From assembly GCF_905163445.1 (NCBI RefSeq), contig NC_053197.1:11160001-11224000 (forward strand): a stretch of 64,000 nt of DNA. Reading direction: 5' to 3'. Shown piece after piece: positions 21,467-33,671 of the stretch. The notes beneath the pieces are model-generated. The model searched no databases. It was not told the origin of the DNA and saw nothing but the letters and a program-made list of their open reading frames with translations. Within the stretch, counting starts at the first letter, position 1; every line of letters begins with the position of its first letter. A program made the translations under genes and the position numbers. The stretch is from Pararge aegeria. Lineage: Eukaryota; Arthropoda; Insecta; Lepidoptera; Nymphalidae.

Positions 21467-24400
21467 CGTAGTGGTTCCAAAGATGATTTAAGAACTTCTA
21501 CTTATCAATAAATGTGGTATAACCTCGAAATAGGCAACCAGTATCATATCTCTGACATACCTAGGTATTTTGTAAGATTCTATTTATTAAAAAGGCCCCT
21601 GATGTATTATTACTTACAAAACTAGAATACATTTTATTCGTCTGTATCCAGACTGTATAACATTATTATAATCACCTGCCATCATTCTCGTCACGATACA
21701 CGTGAGATCGAAGTCAAGCAGAAATGTGCGACCGATAAAAACAAAACTGGTGCAGTAGTTACAAGTGTAAGATAGAATAGAACATTCAATCTAAGAATAA
21801 AACGATAAACATTCTTTTATTCCAACTATGGAAAAGTGAGTCAAGTCGGATGAACTTTTTTTACCCGTATGCATTATTCACGAGATATTACCGAGAAGCG
21901 AACTCATATCTGGATAACGGAAAGGTGGTTTTACACTTGCTTTATATTTCCACAAGATATTATTTATTACAGAGAACAAATACATTCTGCTCCCCTGGTA
22001 CAGTCTATGAGCCACGGCGCGGCGTTGCATCGCCTGTCAGTTGCTCGACTCTAAAGGGTCGTTACGTGATATTAAATATAATTGGGTTATCAAATGCAAA
22101 CCAATGGCACGATCAAACACACAAACTAAAAACCAACCCTTAAAACTTATTTGTTAGTAAGTATAGATTAAGAAGAATATTAGAAGGTGCTTCAAAATTT
22201 AATGAAAAAAGAAATAACTTAACACAAACATGAAATGATGATCAGTTCATAATTATTCGTATGTATTCTTTAATTATGTTTCAACATTTTGTTTTATTTG
22301 TCTTTTCCAAATCCTAAGGTTAGGATAACTTATTAATTACTTATAAGCGTAACTTTTAGTGGTGTACAAATAAAGAGTATGAATCAATAAATGAGAGCAA
22401 CCGGAAAATGTATAGGTCCCTTTACCCAGACAGGTAATACGCTAAGGTCGTCACGGGAAAAGGTTTTGAGATATGCACTCCAAGTTTCGACGGCAAAATT
22501 ACATATGTGCTACATTAAAAGTACATATAATTACATAGTAATTACAAAGTACAGCGGAAGCGATGATAGCACAGTGGTTAGGACTCCGGCTTCACTTTCG
22601 GGGGCTCGATTTTGAATCCCAGCACGAACCTATAACTTTTCTTATCACTCGCTTCAACGGCGATGGAAAACATCGTGAGGAAACCGAGAGTTCTGCATAA
22701 TGTTCTCGAAGGTGTGTGAAGTCCTAAAAACTACAGCCTAGGACTACAGCCTAAAAACTTCTCATTATGGTAGAAGATCCGTGCCCTGTAATAGTTTGAT
22801 ATGACGATGAGCTTTAAGCCAAAATGCAATCTCACCTTGTGGTAAGTTATGATGCCGTCTAAGATGTTAGCGTGCTAACCTTTTAGAGGTATGGCTGCTA
22901 TAATAAACAATATCCCTAACCCGTTTCTACGAGACATCGTACCGGAAAGCTAAATGTCTTGGAAGCAAGGCTTTGTCAGTTGGGTAGTAGGCTAGAACCG
23001 GCCGAAGCCTACCACTAGACCCTACATGCTAATATTTATTATGCCGCAAACATTATTTTATCATTTAATGGTGTTCATAATAAAAATAATGTTATAAGTT
23101 ATATCGGTACTGACTCACGTTTCCGCTCCGGCGAGTTATCAAGAATGTGGGCCACAGTAGCGATATATTCTCACAGCTCGAGCGCAAGCCTGAGCCTGTA
23201 TTTCTACATTTCAAAGTTACCTATACCATGGCTTATTTAATTATATATACTCGACTGATGTTTTTTTTTTAATTTTAAATAAATGTACGATAGATATTAA
23301 AGCATGAATGGTGACAGCGACAGCATCATCGACGATTGTTTTATTTTGTTATCAAATAACAATATGTTTTAATTTACTTTGAATATTGTACTTATAACTT
23401 TCTATAACTATTTTAAGTAACGTTTAATTATTTTTATTTTATTGATAACTTAATTATTTTGTTGGTTTTATTATTATTATTTGTGTTACTAAACTATTCT
23501 ATTATTTTGTCTGCGACATATATACGTAAAATTAGCAACTCAGTACTGCTGTCGAAATTACTGTAGGTACTAGCTAGCTTTTTTGCGCGGATTCATTCGT
23601 GTTATTGAAGGTCAAATCAATCTGGGTTTGCCTTATCTAAAAGTTAACTTTCCATGCCTTAGGATCAGTTCTTTACTCCTGTAGGAGAGGTAACACCTGA
23701 CAACCTACACCTAAGAGAAATTCATAATGATCGGGTAAATCAATATGGATAGGTATATTAGAAGTAAAAGAGACTTGTAGTGCAGTTTACTAGGCTGCAT
23801 AAAATTTGTAATTCATTAACGGGTAATTGTATATCTTTTTCATAACAAATTACCAGATGAAATCCTTGAGATGTCTCTCAATAAGTTCAAAGTTTATATA
23901 AAACGTAAGCTTATAGAAAAATCCTATTATAATATTAAGGATTAAAAGGATGACAAGAAGGCTTTGGTATGAATTGCTCTTACTTCTTAGCTCAACATTA
24001 ACTAGACTGTGAGATGGTGATAACAAAAAAAAACCTGGCTAAGTTTGTTGTGGGCTCTTCTTAGATCAGGGCGCGTTTGGAACCCTCCTAGCTTTAGTTT
24101 TAAGTTAACGAATGCAGTTATCACCATCACTTAGTGTAACATGTTAAATGTATGTACGCTTCATAAATGCCTGTAATAAGGTCTACATGAATAAAACATT
24201 TTAAAATTTATACTTCGTTGGTTGAAATATTTTGCACGCCTTGCTAAGCTAAGACATACAGCTGCGAAACTCTTTCCCATAGGCAGCGACGGCCAATTCA
24301 AAGAAAGAACCAACATACAAAATTTCAAGTTCCAAAGTGTCAAAGCCTAACAAACAAAGAAACTTACATACACATTTATAAAATTAGGAAAACATAGTAT

Positions 24401-26743
24401 TAGGTAGTAGTACTCAGCAATGTTTTTTCCAAATAATCATTGTTTCAATAAATAATATCATTATTACCCCCTCATCGCCATCTCTGACGGAGTCTTAAAC
24501 GAAATTCCGTTATACATAAACAAACCTACTCCAATTGGATATAGGTAAGTTGATTCGAGTGTGTGCTTATTTGGGAAAGTGTCATTATACAACTTGAAAC
24601 CTGTTCCTTTATCTCTTTATATGACGCGCAATAAACTGCTTGGCCAAGGCATCATCGGTTCTCATTCGTAGTAGAATAAAGAAATAAAGACTCTGTTTTT
24701 CTATCTTCGACAGCCCCTAATTTATCTGGTCGACAGTAAACCTAAGCAACTTGAAAATTGAAGTTTGTTACACCAGTAATAGAAAATTAAAACTCCAATT
24801 TCTGCATCTACAAATTTGGCAGCAGCCAATTAAGTATCTTTTCGTTTTTTCTCATAAGTTTTGAATTGTATGTGTTCTATAATATTAGCAGTCAAGTTTT
24901 AAGCTTACCGTTAAATGCGAAGGTCAGAATTATAGTGGGTGAACTGTGTAGTAAGCAAAACGGACTAACAAACAAGTTATTCATTTTAAACTACTATATT
25001 GCGTCCCATTTTACCTGCTTGTTAATTTTTAATTTCCTAATGAGGTTAATGGATATACACACACATTTTCAACACCCGCTTAGCCTCTTTTTTAATGGTT
25101 TGATAATTTAAAAAAGGGGTGTTTTTCCTGTACTTCTTAAATTTTTCTTAAATTATTCAATAATTTCATATTTCTTTTATTATTAATTTACCCAACGTAT
25201 CGTTAGTTACCGGACTGTTTGTCATATTATACTTGTAACTATAGAATAAAATTGAGTAGCGCCATTCACCCATCCAACATTCTCAAACATTGAATATAAC
25301 TTAATTTTGTTTATTTATTACTTCTAATCAGATCAACAGTTCCAGAGATCTTTATAAAATTTTGCATAGAGGTAGCTTGCACCCTGGATACGGATTAAGG
25401 TCTTTTAGGCCCGGGAAAACATGCGGTTCACGCGAGATTTGAAAAACCAACACAAAATTGGACAAAGTTGTAGGCAACAGCTAGAACAAATTTAGGCTTA
25501 AATATTTCCAAATAGTCATCCACTGAGAAATATATTTCGTGTTTCACAGCTTGCCAGCTAATGTATAGGTTTGTCAAAATTCCTCAAGCCTGTTATCTGA
25601 CTATAGACCAACCACCCCTATATGATACAGCACTTAATTTACCTTGAAATGTATCGGTTGAAATGAAACTAAATCATTATACCGCTTTGGATCTTCCTTC
25701 TGCAGTGTTTTAACATTTGTAGAATTCTGCAATAGAAAGTCGTGTCGTTAATTTTTTTATATGAAGGCAAATTAGGACTTTACTGCCATCTTTATTTATA
25801 GTTAATGCCGATGCAATCTAAGATGGAAGGGCAGGTTTTCATACCCTTCAAATTATCTTTTTGGTTTAATAGTTAGATATATTTGACAGGTCAAACGGTA
25901 TTATTCTCGGGCCAGGTTAAACATTGTTAGTGATTGGGTTTTACTGTCCAGTTAATTAGGCAATTTTCGTGAATCTTTTGAGAGGACCTTAAACCGTCGG
26001 TCCTGGATACTATTTTCTAGTTAGGAGTCAAATATTCACCCAACATACGGCCAATTATTATTTTTAAGTAATAATTTTACGTGTATATAAATTAATTTGT
26101 ATAACCTTGGCTGTAAGTGGGTTAAATGTATAACTATTAGTTACTTGCAATAAATAAAAAAAATAAAAAAAATATATATATATTTAGCATTAAAGCAGTG
26201 TGGGGAGGGGAGTCCATACTACAACTCTCTCTACTCTAAAGGCTCCTAAAAGGTAACACTTTTAAATTTCAATACTGACCCGAGATGAAAGTTGATATTA
26301 TTACATCACTAGAAAAGAATTATCGAAAAGGGTTGTCGAGTCTACCGGTGATCCTAGAGCGGGCAATTACCTTGACCAACGAATTGGTTTGGCCATCCAA
26401 AGGGGCAATGCTGCGGTGGTTTCGAAGACGTTTAAGATTTTATTTAGTTTTACATAGTTTAGTTGAGGTTATATTTATTGACATAATTATTTAGATTATA
26501 TAATTTTTTGTTCTGAGTTATTATAATTAAAAACTAGATAAGTAATCTTAAGAAAAAATATGATATTCATTAAGGCAAAATTGTGCTACTTACAATATTA
26601 TCTTCTTTAGGGGCAAATTCTCTGATGTGCTCGTTCAAATTTGAATTCGTAATAGGATAACATACTCCGTGTCTTGTTCTTGATAGAAGAATTCCATATA
26701 ACACAAAGGCATGTTGAAAATACCTAAAATAATGCATCCGCAT
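15523..26743 (-). CDS. Predicted secreted protein of unknown function, His-rich segment and tetra-arginine site
   Basis: Complement of exons 26594-26743, 25643-25726, 19354-19420, 16966-17126 and 15523-15942: 882 nt, 293 residues. Phases 0, 0, 1, 0 agree at every junction and all introns are GT..AG. Exon 1 starts MRMHYFRYFQHAFVLYGILL, a plausible signal peptide. Residues 102-154 are rich in His, Tyr, Gly and Asn (for example SHHHGYDNHDFNHHYGHYGG). The last exon (from residue 155) begins with a hydrophobic Ala/Gly/Leu segment, AKAVLWPIAGIALLGAAAAL, then LVSNPILLQLGVASGKRRRR, then a polar Lys/Ser/Thr-rich tail ending KSKFD. The RRRR looks like a furin-type cleavage site. I do not recognise a named family. 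The last exon is the safest part; the start exon is the least certain, since an extra 5' exon is possible. Confidence 0.65.
17208..17350 (-). mobile_element. LINE 3' end, family I, with ATTC tail
   Basis: On the minus strand GTTTATGTGGTGTACAATAA leads into a GAAT/ATTC repeat tail (17211-17230 on the plus strand). Related ends with GCGGC..TATCGC and CCAGGCAACC lie at 12.5, 18.4 and 19.7 kb. Confidence 0.6.
17880..17970 (-). mobile_element. tRNA-like SINE head fragment, family N
   Basis: The minus strand has TTGGCCTAGTAGTTAGCAAG and the box B-like AGTTCAATTCGCGGATCC. It resembles heads at 370-430, 8885-8985, 62459-62545 and 63836-63925. Confidence 0.45.
18110..18570. mobile_element. Foldback-type element E copy 1, joined to a LINE family I end
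   Basis: 18110-18410 contains the words GATCTGTTTGGTGTGGAATA and CAGATTCTCCTGCTTTTCGC shared with copies at 30.8, 38.8 and 41.9 kb. From 18411 an AGAAT repeat leads into a family I LINE 3' end (minus). Confidence 0.6.
19536..19860 (-). mobile_element. SINE family A (truncated) next to LINE family I end
   Basis: 19536-19692 is the 3' two thirds of SINE A on the minus strand, with CGACAATACACACATCGCCA. 19706-19860 is a family I LINE 3' end with GCGGTCTGGTCGC and GGGCAACCC. Both lie just outside exon 3 of the minus-strand gene, in intron 2. Confidence 0.65.
19870..21260. other. Intron of the minus-strand gene without recognised content
   Basis: AT-rich DNA. A short perfect palindrome ATAATGTCGACATTAT lies near 20588-20603. 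No exon with splice sites and an open frame was found on either strand. Confidence 0.3.
21262..21466 (+). mobile_element. SINE family C, 3' part, with (GAT)n tail
   Basis: It has GTGTGAAGTCCACCAATCCA, the GTGGTGGACTACGGCC motif, GTGCCCTGCAGTGGACCGGT and a tail of about ten ATG/GAT repeats (21431-21463). Confidence 0.7.
22330..23025. mobile_element. Cluster of LINE family I end (+), SINE C (+) and SINE B (-)
   Basis: 22330-22400 is a family I tail (GTGGTGTACAAATAAAGAGT). 22555-22810 is a near-complete SINE C with tRNA-like head GATAGCACAGTGGTTAGGAC. 22836-23025 is SINE B on the minus strand with CCCGTTTCTACGAGACATCG. Confidence 0.65.
23877..24215 (+). mobile_element. LINE 3' end, family D copy 2
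   Basis: It shares TATAAAACGTAAGCTTATAG and TAAGTTTGTTGTGGGCTCTT with the copy at 45415-45755 and ends CCTACATGAATAAAAC, as LINE 3' ends with a built-in polyA signal do. Confidence 0.6.
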
Positions 26744-26839
26744 AATGTAAACAGACGTTTCAAACAAAAACACTTAAGCACATGAAATGTCGCATAGATC
26801 TCATGTTACATTAAAAGAGTAAAGGATGAAACGGTATAC

Positions 26840-26845
26840 TTTATA
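26840..26845 (-). promoter_or_regulatory. Possible TATA box of the minus-strand secreted-protein gene
   Basis: Minus-strand TATAAA lies about 97 bp before the proposed ATG at 26743, a spacing like that of the OBP promoters. It supports the choice of exon 1 but does not prove it. Confidence 0.35.
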
Positions 26846-27282
26846 AAAAATGCGTTTTGAAGAGGGGCGGAATGGATGACAATTTGAGAGGCGGTGAAAC
26901 AATGGACTCCAAGATGGAGTTACGCCCTGTTGACTGCATTGCGCAGTCTTTTCATTGTCCCTAATCATAACGATGGTCACGATATTGCAAATTGTTACAC
27001 GGTGTACGCACATTAGCTTACCTATTTGTAGAATTGCTTTATAGATTAAATTACAGTCGAATTGAATTCGAAATAACAAGGGGAAAATGCAATAGTGGTA
27101 ATACAAGATCTTTTCTTATGTTACCGCCGGTTCCACTTGAATATAATTCCGATTTTTGCTAATGCGAAAGCAAAGAAAGTAGCGCATTTCCGTACTGCAT
27201 AATGTATGTATGTGTTTTATGCGTGTTAGTTTATTGTCTATAATTATTGCTGTGTGCAAGAATGTTGATTGTTTTTATAGAA

Positions 27283-27603
27283 TTGGCGACCTCCCTGGCG
27301 CAACGGTGAGCGCTGTGAATCTAAGTAGGAGGTCCCGGGTTCGTTTACCGATAGGGGCAGTTTGGGAATTTATTATTTCTGAATTTTCTCTTCTCTGGTC
27401 TGGTGGGAGGCTGGCTAGTTATCACCCCACAGATAAAGGCGAGTGAGACGCTAAGCGATTTAGTGTTCCGTTGCGATGTCATGTAGAAACCGATGTCTAC
27501 CATACTCCCTAACAGGCTAGCTCGTTAAAATGGTAGTATCTTAGACTGCATAATTACTTACCATCAGGTGAGATTGCAGTCAAGGGCTAACATGTAGTGC
27601 AAC
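27283..27603 (+). mobile_element. tRNA-derived SINE, family B, near full length
   Basis: It begins GGCGACCTCCCTGGCGCAAC with a tRNA-like head (box A-like, then CCCGGGTTCG), passes GGTCTGGTGGGAGGCTGG and GATGTCATGTAGAAACCGAT, and ends GGGCTAACATGTAGTGC. It is the best reference copy of the family in this window. Confidence 0.8.
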
Positions 27604-28121
27604 AAACAGAAAAGTTTAAGAGTATATTTTTGTGGAATTTGCAGTATGAATTATTTGTATTGGATTACTAAAAAACTAGTTTTTCAATTAAATCCTATAG
27701 GATAGTGCTAATTATGCATCGATGGCAATTATTCGCATTACACATCTTAATTCATCGTTCATAACTTGAAATGGCAAGCTAAGTTTAGCCTTTAGGCTAT
27801 CTTTTTCTACAAAGAATGTAATGAAAAGGACGACACTACTTTTGGATTTGCCAATTTAGTTAAAAGATTGACAACAGATACTAGCTAAATCTTAGAAAAG
27901 GGTAGTAGTTAGAAAGAGTAAATAGTGATAAAACTCACTTTTCGTTTTATTATCATAGAACTAAATTGTCATCAGAGAATCATACTTCTTCAAGGAAAAA
28001 TCAGTTTAGAATAATCATAAAGTATTGATATTTATAATTACCTACATATTACTGTGAGATACCCACACATTTTCGGGTGGTGAAATATTTTCGAGAATAT
28101 GTATAAGAAAATCATTATTTG

Positions 28122-28391
28122 ACGGCTGACTTTCGTAGTGGGCAGCGACCCTGCTTTCTGAGTCCATGGCATGGTGGATGGGTTCGATTCCCACAAGTGG
28201 AAAATGTCTGTGTGATGAACATAAATGTTTATCAGTGTCTGGGTGTTTGTCTGTATGTTAAAAGTATTTATGTATATTATTCATAAATATATTTATCAGT
28301 CATCTTAGTACCCATAACACAAGCTACTACAAGCATACTTTGCGGCAAGATGGCGATGGTGTATTGTCGTAGTATATTTATTTATTTTTTA
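28122..28391 (+). mobile_element. tRNA-derived SINE, family A copy
   Basis: Head with GTGGGCAGCGACCCTGC and GGGTTCGATTCCCACAAG, body with CAGTGTCTGGGTGTTTGTCT and tail TATTGTCGTAGTATATTTAT. Confidence 0.8.
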
Positions 28392-30410
28392 TTATCTAAG
28401 ACTTTCAAACAAAATATGTTAATGTGAAAGTCGTTTGAGCAAACATCAATCTTATTAATTGTTTAAATTTATAATCCAAATGGAATAAAATAGGGATCGG
28501 ATTCGAGACGAACAGTTCCCTGACTTTATTAGTTTAAATTATTTATTTAACACACAGATTTACGATTGCCGCCACGGTCCACGATATATCAAGAAGCCCC
28601 AATAAAATTCTCTTTACAAGGATATAAAGTACCTTTATATGGCATTTTACTTGAATTGATTTTGAGACAAATAAGATACTCGTAGATCAAGCACATAGAG
28701 ATTTGTATTGTTTATATGAGTCTAAAGGGGATTATAACCAAAATATTTGCATGTTTAAATTTTTCATTATAATTCTTTCTACAATGTGGCCTATATAATA
28801 TTTGTGGCCTAACCCAATATCTCATTGTAAATAAATTTTTCACCTTTTAGCTTGCAGTACTTATCTTACCTAATCCTTAGTATCGTAAGTACTTAGGATT
28901 AATATTATAAATTAATAATATGAAATTATGTTTGTTTGCCCTTATTTTGCACCCTAACTTCTTAGTAATCGACTTATTTTTACTTAGCTACTTGACTTTT
29001 CGGCATAGAGTTACTTGAAAGTACGGAGAGTAACACAGGCAAATTTTTATCCCGGGTAACACAGGTAAAAGTCAGCAGTTTTGAAATGAGGAAGTCGTAA
29101 TCGAGAACCACACAGATTGTCTGTACTAACCGGGATTTTACAAAGAAAGTAACAGGTCCAAGAATAGACAGTTATAGGTGCAGCAAGTATAGCTTTCATT
29201 ACTTTTAGTAAATTTTCTATTTTGTATCTTCCTTTTAAGTGTTTTGAATTTTTTGTTCAAAAAACGAAAGAACAGCCGGAAAATAGAAAAAAATGTTTGT
29301 CTTGTCTTGTGTTATTGTTTCTTGTCTCTTCTATGTTTTTTTTTTAATATTCTGTGTTCACCCGCATTTTCAGACCGCTTTCGATCCCCTTTATTTCACG
29401 ATCTTAAATTCTTCAGTAGAACCTTTACCCATAGGTGGAAAAAGTATCGAATGCCTTTTCAATTGCTACCTTGTGGAAAAAGGTAGAAATTAGAGTGGGG
29501 AGTTGTAATAAATGATCTTGTAAGATATATGGGTCATAGATTTTATAGGTTTACTTTGGACGTAAAAGGACAATTTAAAATATTAATATTAAAATAACAC
29601 CAGTTAGCATCTATCGCGGTATATATGTATATTTGGTGGTAATCAGAAAGCTTATAGATATTAAAATGTCTGCATCCGGGAACAAAGTACTAGCTACAAT
29701 ACAAGCTATTTCGGAAGTTAATAAATGTACGTTATAAAAAAAAAAGTGTTTCAGACACGCATTGTCATTAAATAATAATTATAATATTATACTACCAAAT
29801 TAAATCTTATGGATAGTGTTTTAATGAGGTCAAATTCTATTATAAAGGTAAAAACGCTAAAAAATCGAATCAAAATTTTCGGATAACAATATAAACAATA
29901 AAAATTGGGATTTAAAATTGCTGCTGACTAGGTTGCTCTGATTGTTTTACGTGAAATTGTGTGTTAGTGTTAAGTTTCATATTTTCTTCTTAGAATTAAT
30001 GTTTAAAAAAATATTGAATTCATAAGCAGTTTATTCGACCTATCTGAACATGGACAGTTTCCATGTTCTTGAGTAAACTATCTTAGTTAATAATGGCAGT
30101 AACTGTAGATAATAATTCAGTTTCTTTGTAAAATCAAAATCGTGTTCGCTGAATCTGATTCCAAGAGCATGCATCGATCAACGTCTACGGCCGTCAAGGA
30201 GCATTTAAAGGTAAAGCAGATGTCAGGACGGATAGATCGAGCAATCGAGTATCAATAGAAATACGATTAGAGATTGTATTTGATATCAGATCTTGAGTGA
30301 TGGGTTTTGAATTACTGAGTTTACATTGCTTAAGCTGATATTAGCAAACATAGCGTATTTTTGTCCTTGTTAATAAACTTTAACTAATCGAATCTAGCAA
30401 AAATCTGGAA
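28392..30410. other. Non-coding stretch, nothing recognised
   Basis: AT-rich single-copy-looking DNA. Short open frames (for example near 29244-29493) have odd composition and no splice support. A weak inverted repeat sits at 28871-28901. Confidence 0.3.
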
Positions 30411-30413
30411 TCT

Positions 30414-30467
30414 GGAAAATGATAGAGAAGGAAGTGCTACGTGACACTTGCTTCTCTATCATTTTCC
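30414..30467. repeat. Near-perfect 23-bp hairpin
   Basis: Arms 30414-30436 and 30445-30467 pair at 22 of 23 positions (arm begins GGAAAATGATAGAGAAGGAA) around the 8-nt loop CTACGTGA. It lies just before a SINE C copy. Confidence 0.88.
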
Positions 30468-30476
30468 ATTTGAATC

Positions 30477-30606
30477 ATCATCATCATCATTGTCAGTCCA
30501 TTACCAGCCTACTACAGGGCACGGGTCTCCTCATCGAATGAGAAGGGTTTAGGCCGTAGTCCACCACGCTGGCCAAGTGAAAATTGGTACACTTCACACA
30601 AGTTTA
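30477..30606 (-). mobile_element. SINE family C fragment
   Basis: Plus-strand CATCATCATCATCATTG, then CAGTCCATTACCAGCC and GGCCGTAGTCCACCACGCTG, is the reverse of the SINE C 3' part. Confidence 0.65.
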
Positions 30607-30699
30607 AGAACTTTATAGAGTCTGATGAGAAAACGATAGCAAAATATGAACATTTAATGTGCTTAATAAATACATTAAACGTATACGGAAACATGGCTA

Positions 30700-30990
30700 G
30701 AGGCTTAATTTATATATATTGGATAGAAACAGGCGTTACTTTGCGGAAATCCATGATATATTATCAAAATTAAGCTTAATTTGCTATACTCCGCGAAAAG
30801 CAAGAGAATATGTGTGGTGTAATTTATAATTTCTTCAATCCTTATACTCCACGCACGTTTCGCTCCGAAACCGGAGCATCCTCAGGAGATGTTGACACCA
30901 TACAGATTCTCCTGCTTTTCGCGGAGTACCTATAGCAAATTAAGCTTAATTTTGAGAATTAATTTATATACTAAAAAGGAAGCTGAATGA
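30700..30990. mobile_element. Foldback element E copy 2, with long inverted repeats
   Basis: Inverted repeats of about 50 bp: left 30766-30820 (AAATTAAGCTTAATTTGCTA, then CTCCGCGAAAAGCA) and right 30897-30955 (CAGATTCTCCTGCTTTTCGC, then AAATTAAGCTTAATTT). The core has CGGAGCATCCTCAGGAGATG. Confidence 0.75.
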
Positions 30991-31678
30991 AAGGCTGGAC
31001 TAGTAGAATAATAAAAATTGAAAGTCGGCGGTTTTTTTAAATATATTTTTGATGTAAATACGACTGCATTTCCAATCAACTTCCAGTCCATTTTATTCAG
31101 TCTTTTTTATGTGTTCTAAGTTAAAGTTATTTCTAGTCAAAACACTGTATAACAGTTGATTTACCAATGAACTGCGAGTACCTCCTCCATCTGCATTTGT
31201 AGGTTAAAACTTATAGGTCAGACCTTCTTCATTACGTAGAAATATTTAAATAACAGAATCGAAAATATAATACCAAAATCATTTATTTGTTCTTTAATTC
31301 ACAAGTTTGGTTTTAAATTAAAGTTCAAAGTAGAGTCGTGGGTACTAACTTAACAACTCAATTTTTTATTACCAACAAAGACCCTTTTTGTACTTAATTT
31401 TTTTGTAAGCTTAATAAACCATTCTTTACAAAAACGTCACCTAGCTCGCATCCACGATTATAAAAGTGACAAATTTTCATTCCTGTAAATTAGTAGTTTC
31501 CTAAGGAATTTATGAAAAAGTACCTAGACGCGACCGGGAATGGCTGAACAATACAGTGTGATAGACCTGAATATTGCGGTATTGTAACTGTGAATTGCTT
31601 GAATAGCGCTTTGATACTTAAAATAGGAACGAGTATAATGGTGTAAATTCTATTCTACACTTATCTCTTAAATTCTTA

Positions 31679-32340
31679 CGACCTCCCTGGCGCAGTGGTG
31701 GGTGCTAGTTCGATTCCCGGCAAGGGCTTTTGATACATTTATAGTTTCTGAATTTTCTCTGTTCTGGCGGGAGACTCCAGCCGTGGTCCACCAAAGCAAT
31801 TTAGCGTTCAGGTACGATGCTGTGTAGAAACCATAAAGGTATTGGTAAGGTATAGGTTTAAAATGACTTTCCAACCTGGTAGATTAGCACGCTACAACAT
31901 TAGATTGCATGATTATTTTTATCTATTTTTTTTCTTGCTAATTCTATTGTACAAAACTCTAAACTACTATTATCACGAAACTTATCTTAAGTGACGCGCC
32001 TATTGATTCAGTTAGTGATACTTCTTCTTCTTACTATGCTACTTTTTTTATGAAGCGACAGTTAGCACTTTCTTTTAGACAAGAGGATAGCACTATTATA
32101 TATTCTGTCATTTTAGTTTAAGAATTAGTATTTTAACTTCTCCCTGAACGTGTTGAGAAATTTGTGTAAAAGAAGTGTTTTTAATTAGCAAGCCCTTGAC
32201 TGCAATATAACCTAATGTTAATATCAAGCCAACTGGGGTATGGCAGTTATACATACCCCTAATTGGTTTCTACGTGGCATCATACCGAAAAATGGCTTCG
32301 CGGCACGTCTTGGTCGACAGGGTGACCAGGCAAACATGGC
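31679..32340. mobile_element. SINE B pair in opposite orientation
   Basis: 31679-31935 (plus) begins CGACCTCCCTGGCGCAGTGG. 32178-32340 (minus) has CTAATTGGTTTCTACGTGGC. About 240 bp of unassigned DNA lies between. Confidence 0.65.
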
Positions 32341-32689
32341 TATTAGTTGTTTATTGAAACATTTTTATTTATTTATTGAAACAGTTCTGAACTGTGTCTA
32401 AAATGGTCTGTGATTTTTTGACATCATGCTTGAAATTTCGAAATTTATTTCAAACACTCGAGTACTCAAGCACTTCAAATGCATCTCGGGCTGATACACG
32501 ACGGTATTTAGAGACAACGCACACACGGTTCAAATGGGTATTGCGATTCTACGACTAAAGTAGTCATAGCGAGTAATAGGCAATTGTTAACCTATTGCAA
32601 TTTTATACTTACTATATTGTTTTATTATATTTAAGTCGATGCCAAGATAGCCTTCAATCAACATTTATATCAAGGAGGCAAATCTGTCG

Positions 32690-32942
32690 GTCTATTTGTA
32701 GTGATTCTACCACCGGTTCGGAAGGTAGATTCCACCGAGAAGATGCCGGTAAGAAAGTCAGAAGTTGTTCTTTTTCAACATCAATTTTTCTATCTTGTGT
32801 GAGATGAAATTAATGTAAATTTACCATCGTCCTCATTATTAATATATCACCGGCCCACTTCGACTACAAGGGACGGGTTTTCTCTCAGAATGAGATGAGG
32901 TTTGGCCGTAGTTCACCATGCTGGCAAAATGCAAGTGCGGAT
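32690..32942 (-). mobile_element. LINE family K fragment and SINE C fragment
   Basis: 32690-32790 holds CTACCACCGGTTCGGAAGGT and the GAGAAGATGCCGG word, a common lepidopteran LINE 3' segment that recurs at 37285-37378 in the other orientation. 32825-32942 is SINE C (minus). Confidence 0.5.
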
Positions 32943-33671
32943 TTGTAAATAAAAAACGTACATAAGAAAACGAAAAGTTAGATGCGTGATGTACCACTGC
33001 ATTTACATGTTACTTCTGTCTACATTTTCACCTAGGGGTTTAGAAAAGTAGACTTTGCCGGCGTAAAATGGAACATGTTAAGAAGAACCAATTACTGAGT
33101 AACCTCTTAACCAGCGCAAATCTGATAAGAGGATAATGAGTTAGTGGTTGAGTCATTAATCGCGCCATCGCGTGACTGTGTCGAAAAAAATATCTAGGGC
33201 TGCCTTGTGAAGTGTAAAGGTACGTTTTATCTAATTCAGTATTGAAAAGATCCAATTATAAATTTGACAGCTGTATCAAAATGGGCGGCTTTTTGATGCA
33301 GTTGTTTGTGTCACAACAGTAGCACACAGAGTTAAAAATGGCTATCATTACGTAATTAGCTAAAAAAGCGGGCTTAGTCATGAAAACATCATACATAGTC
33401 ATATAACTAGAAATTAAAATTTAAAAAAATCCCCGAAACTTAATAAAAAAATAAAATAAACTATAGCAGATGGACATCAGACGCGAGGAATGTTTGATTA
33501 ACGATCCATTTCGCTTATGCATTATTTTTATGAAAGGATAAAAAATAAACACAGGCTATTAAACCTGAGACACACAAATAAGAAACACTTTATAGATTTA
33601 TTGCTAGTGCAATAAATTTGTTAGTTACAAACGACGTTTGGTTACTCTTTGGACGAAACACGTATAAGACT

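Noticed and set aside
26801..27106. Possible upstream signal-peptide exon (MYYHYCIFPLLFRIQ) for the minus-strand gene
   Set aside because: Its donor would leave phase 1, which does not match the next exon's frame (two bases are needed). Direct start at 26743 is simpler.
29244..29493. Two overlapping open frames rich in Phe, Cys and Leu
   Set aside because: Composition follows T-rich DNA; no splice sites, homology words or start context support them.
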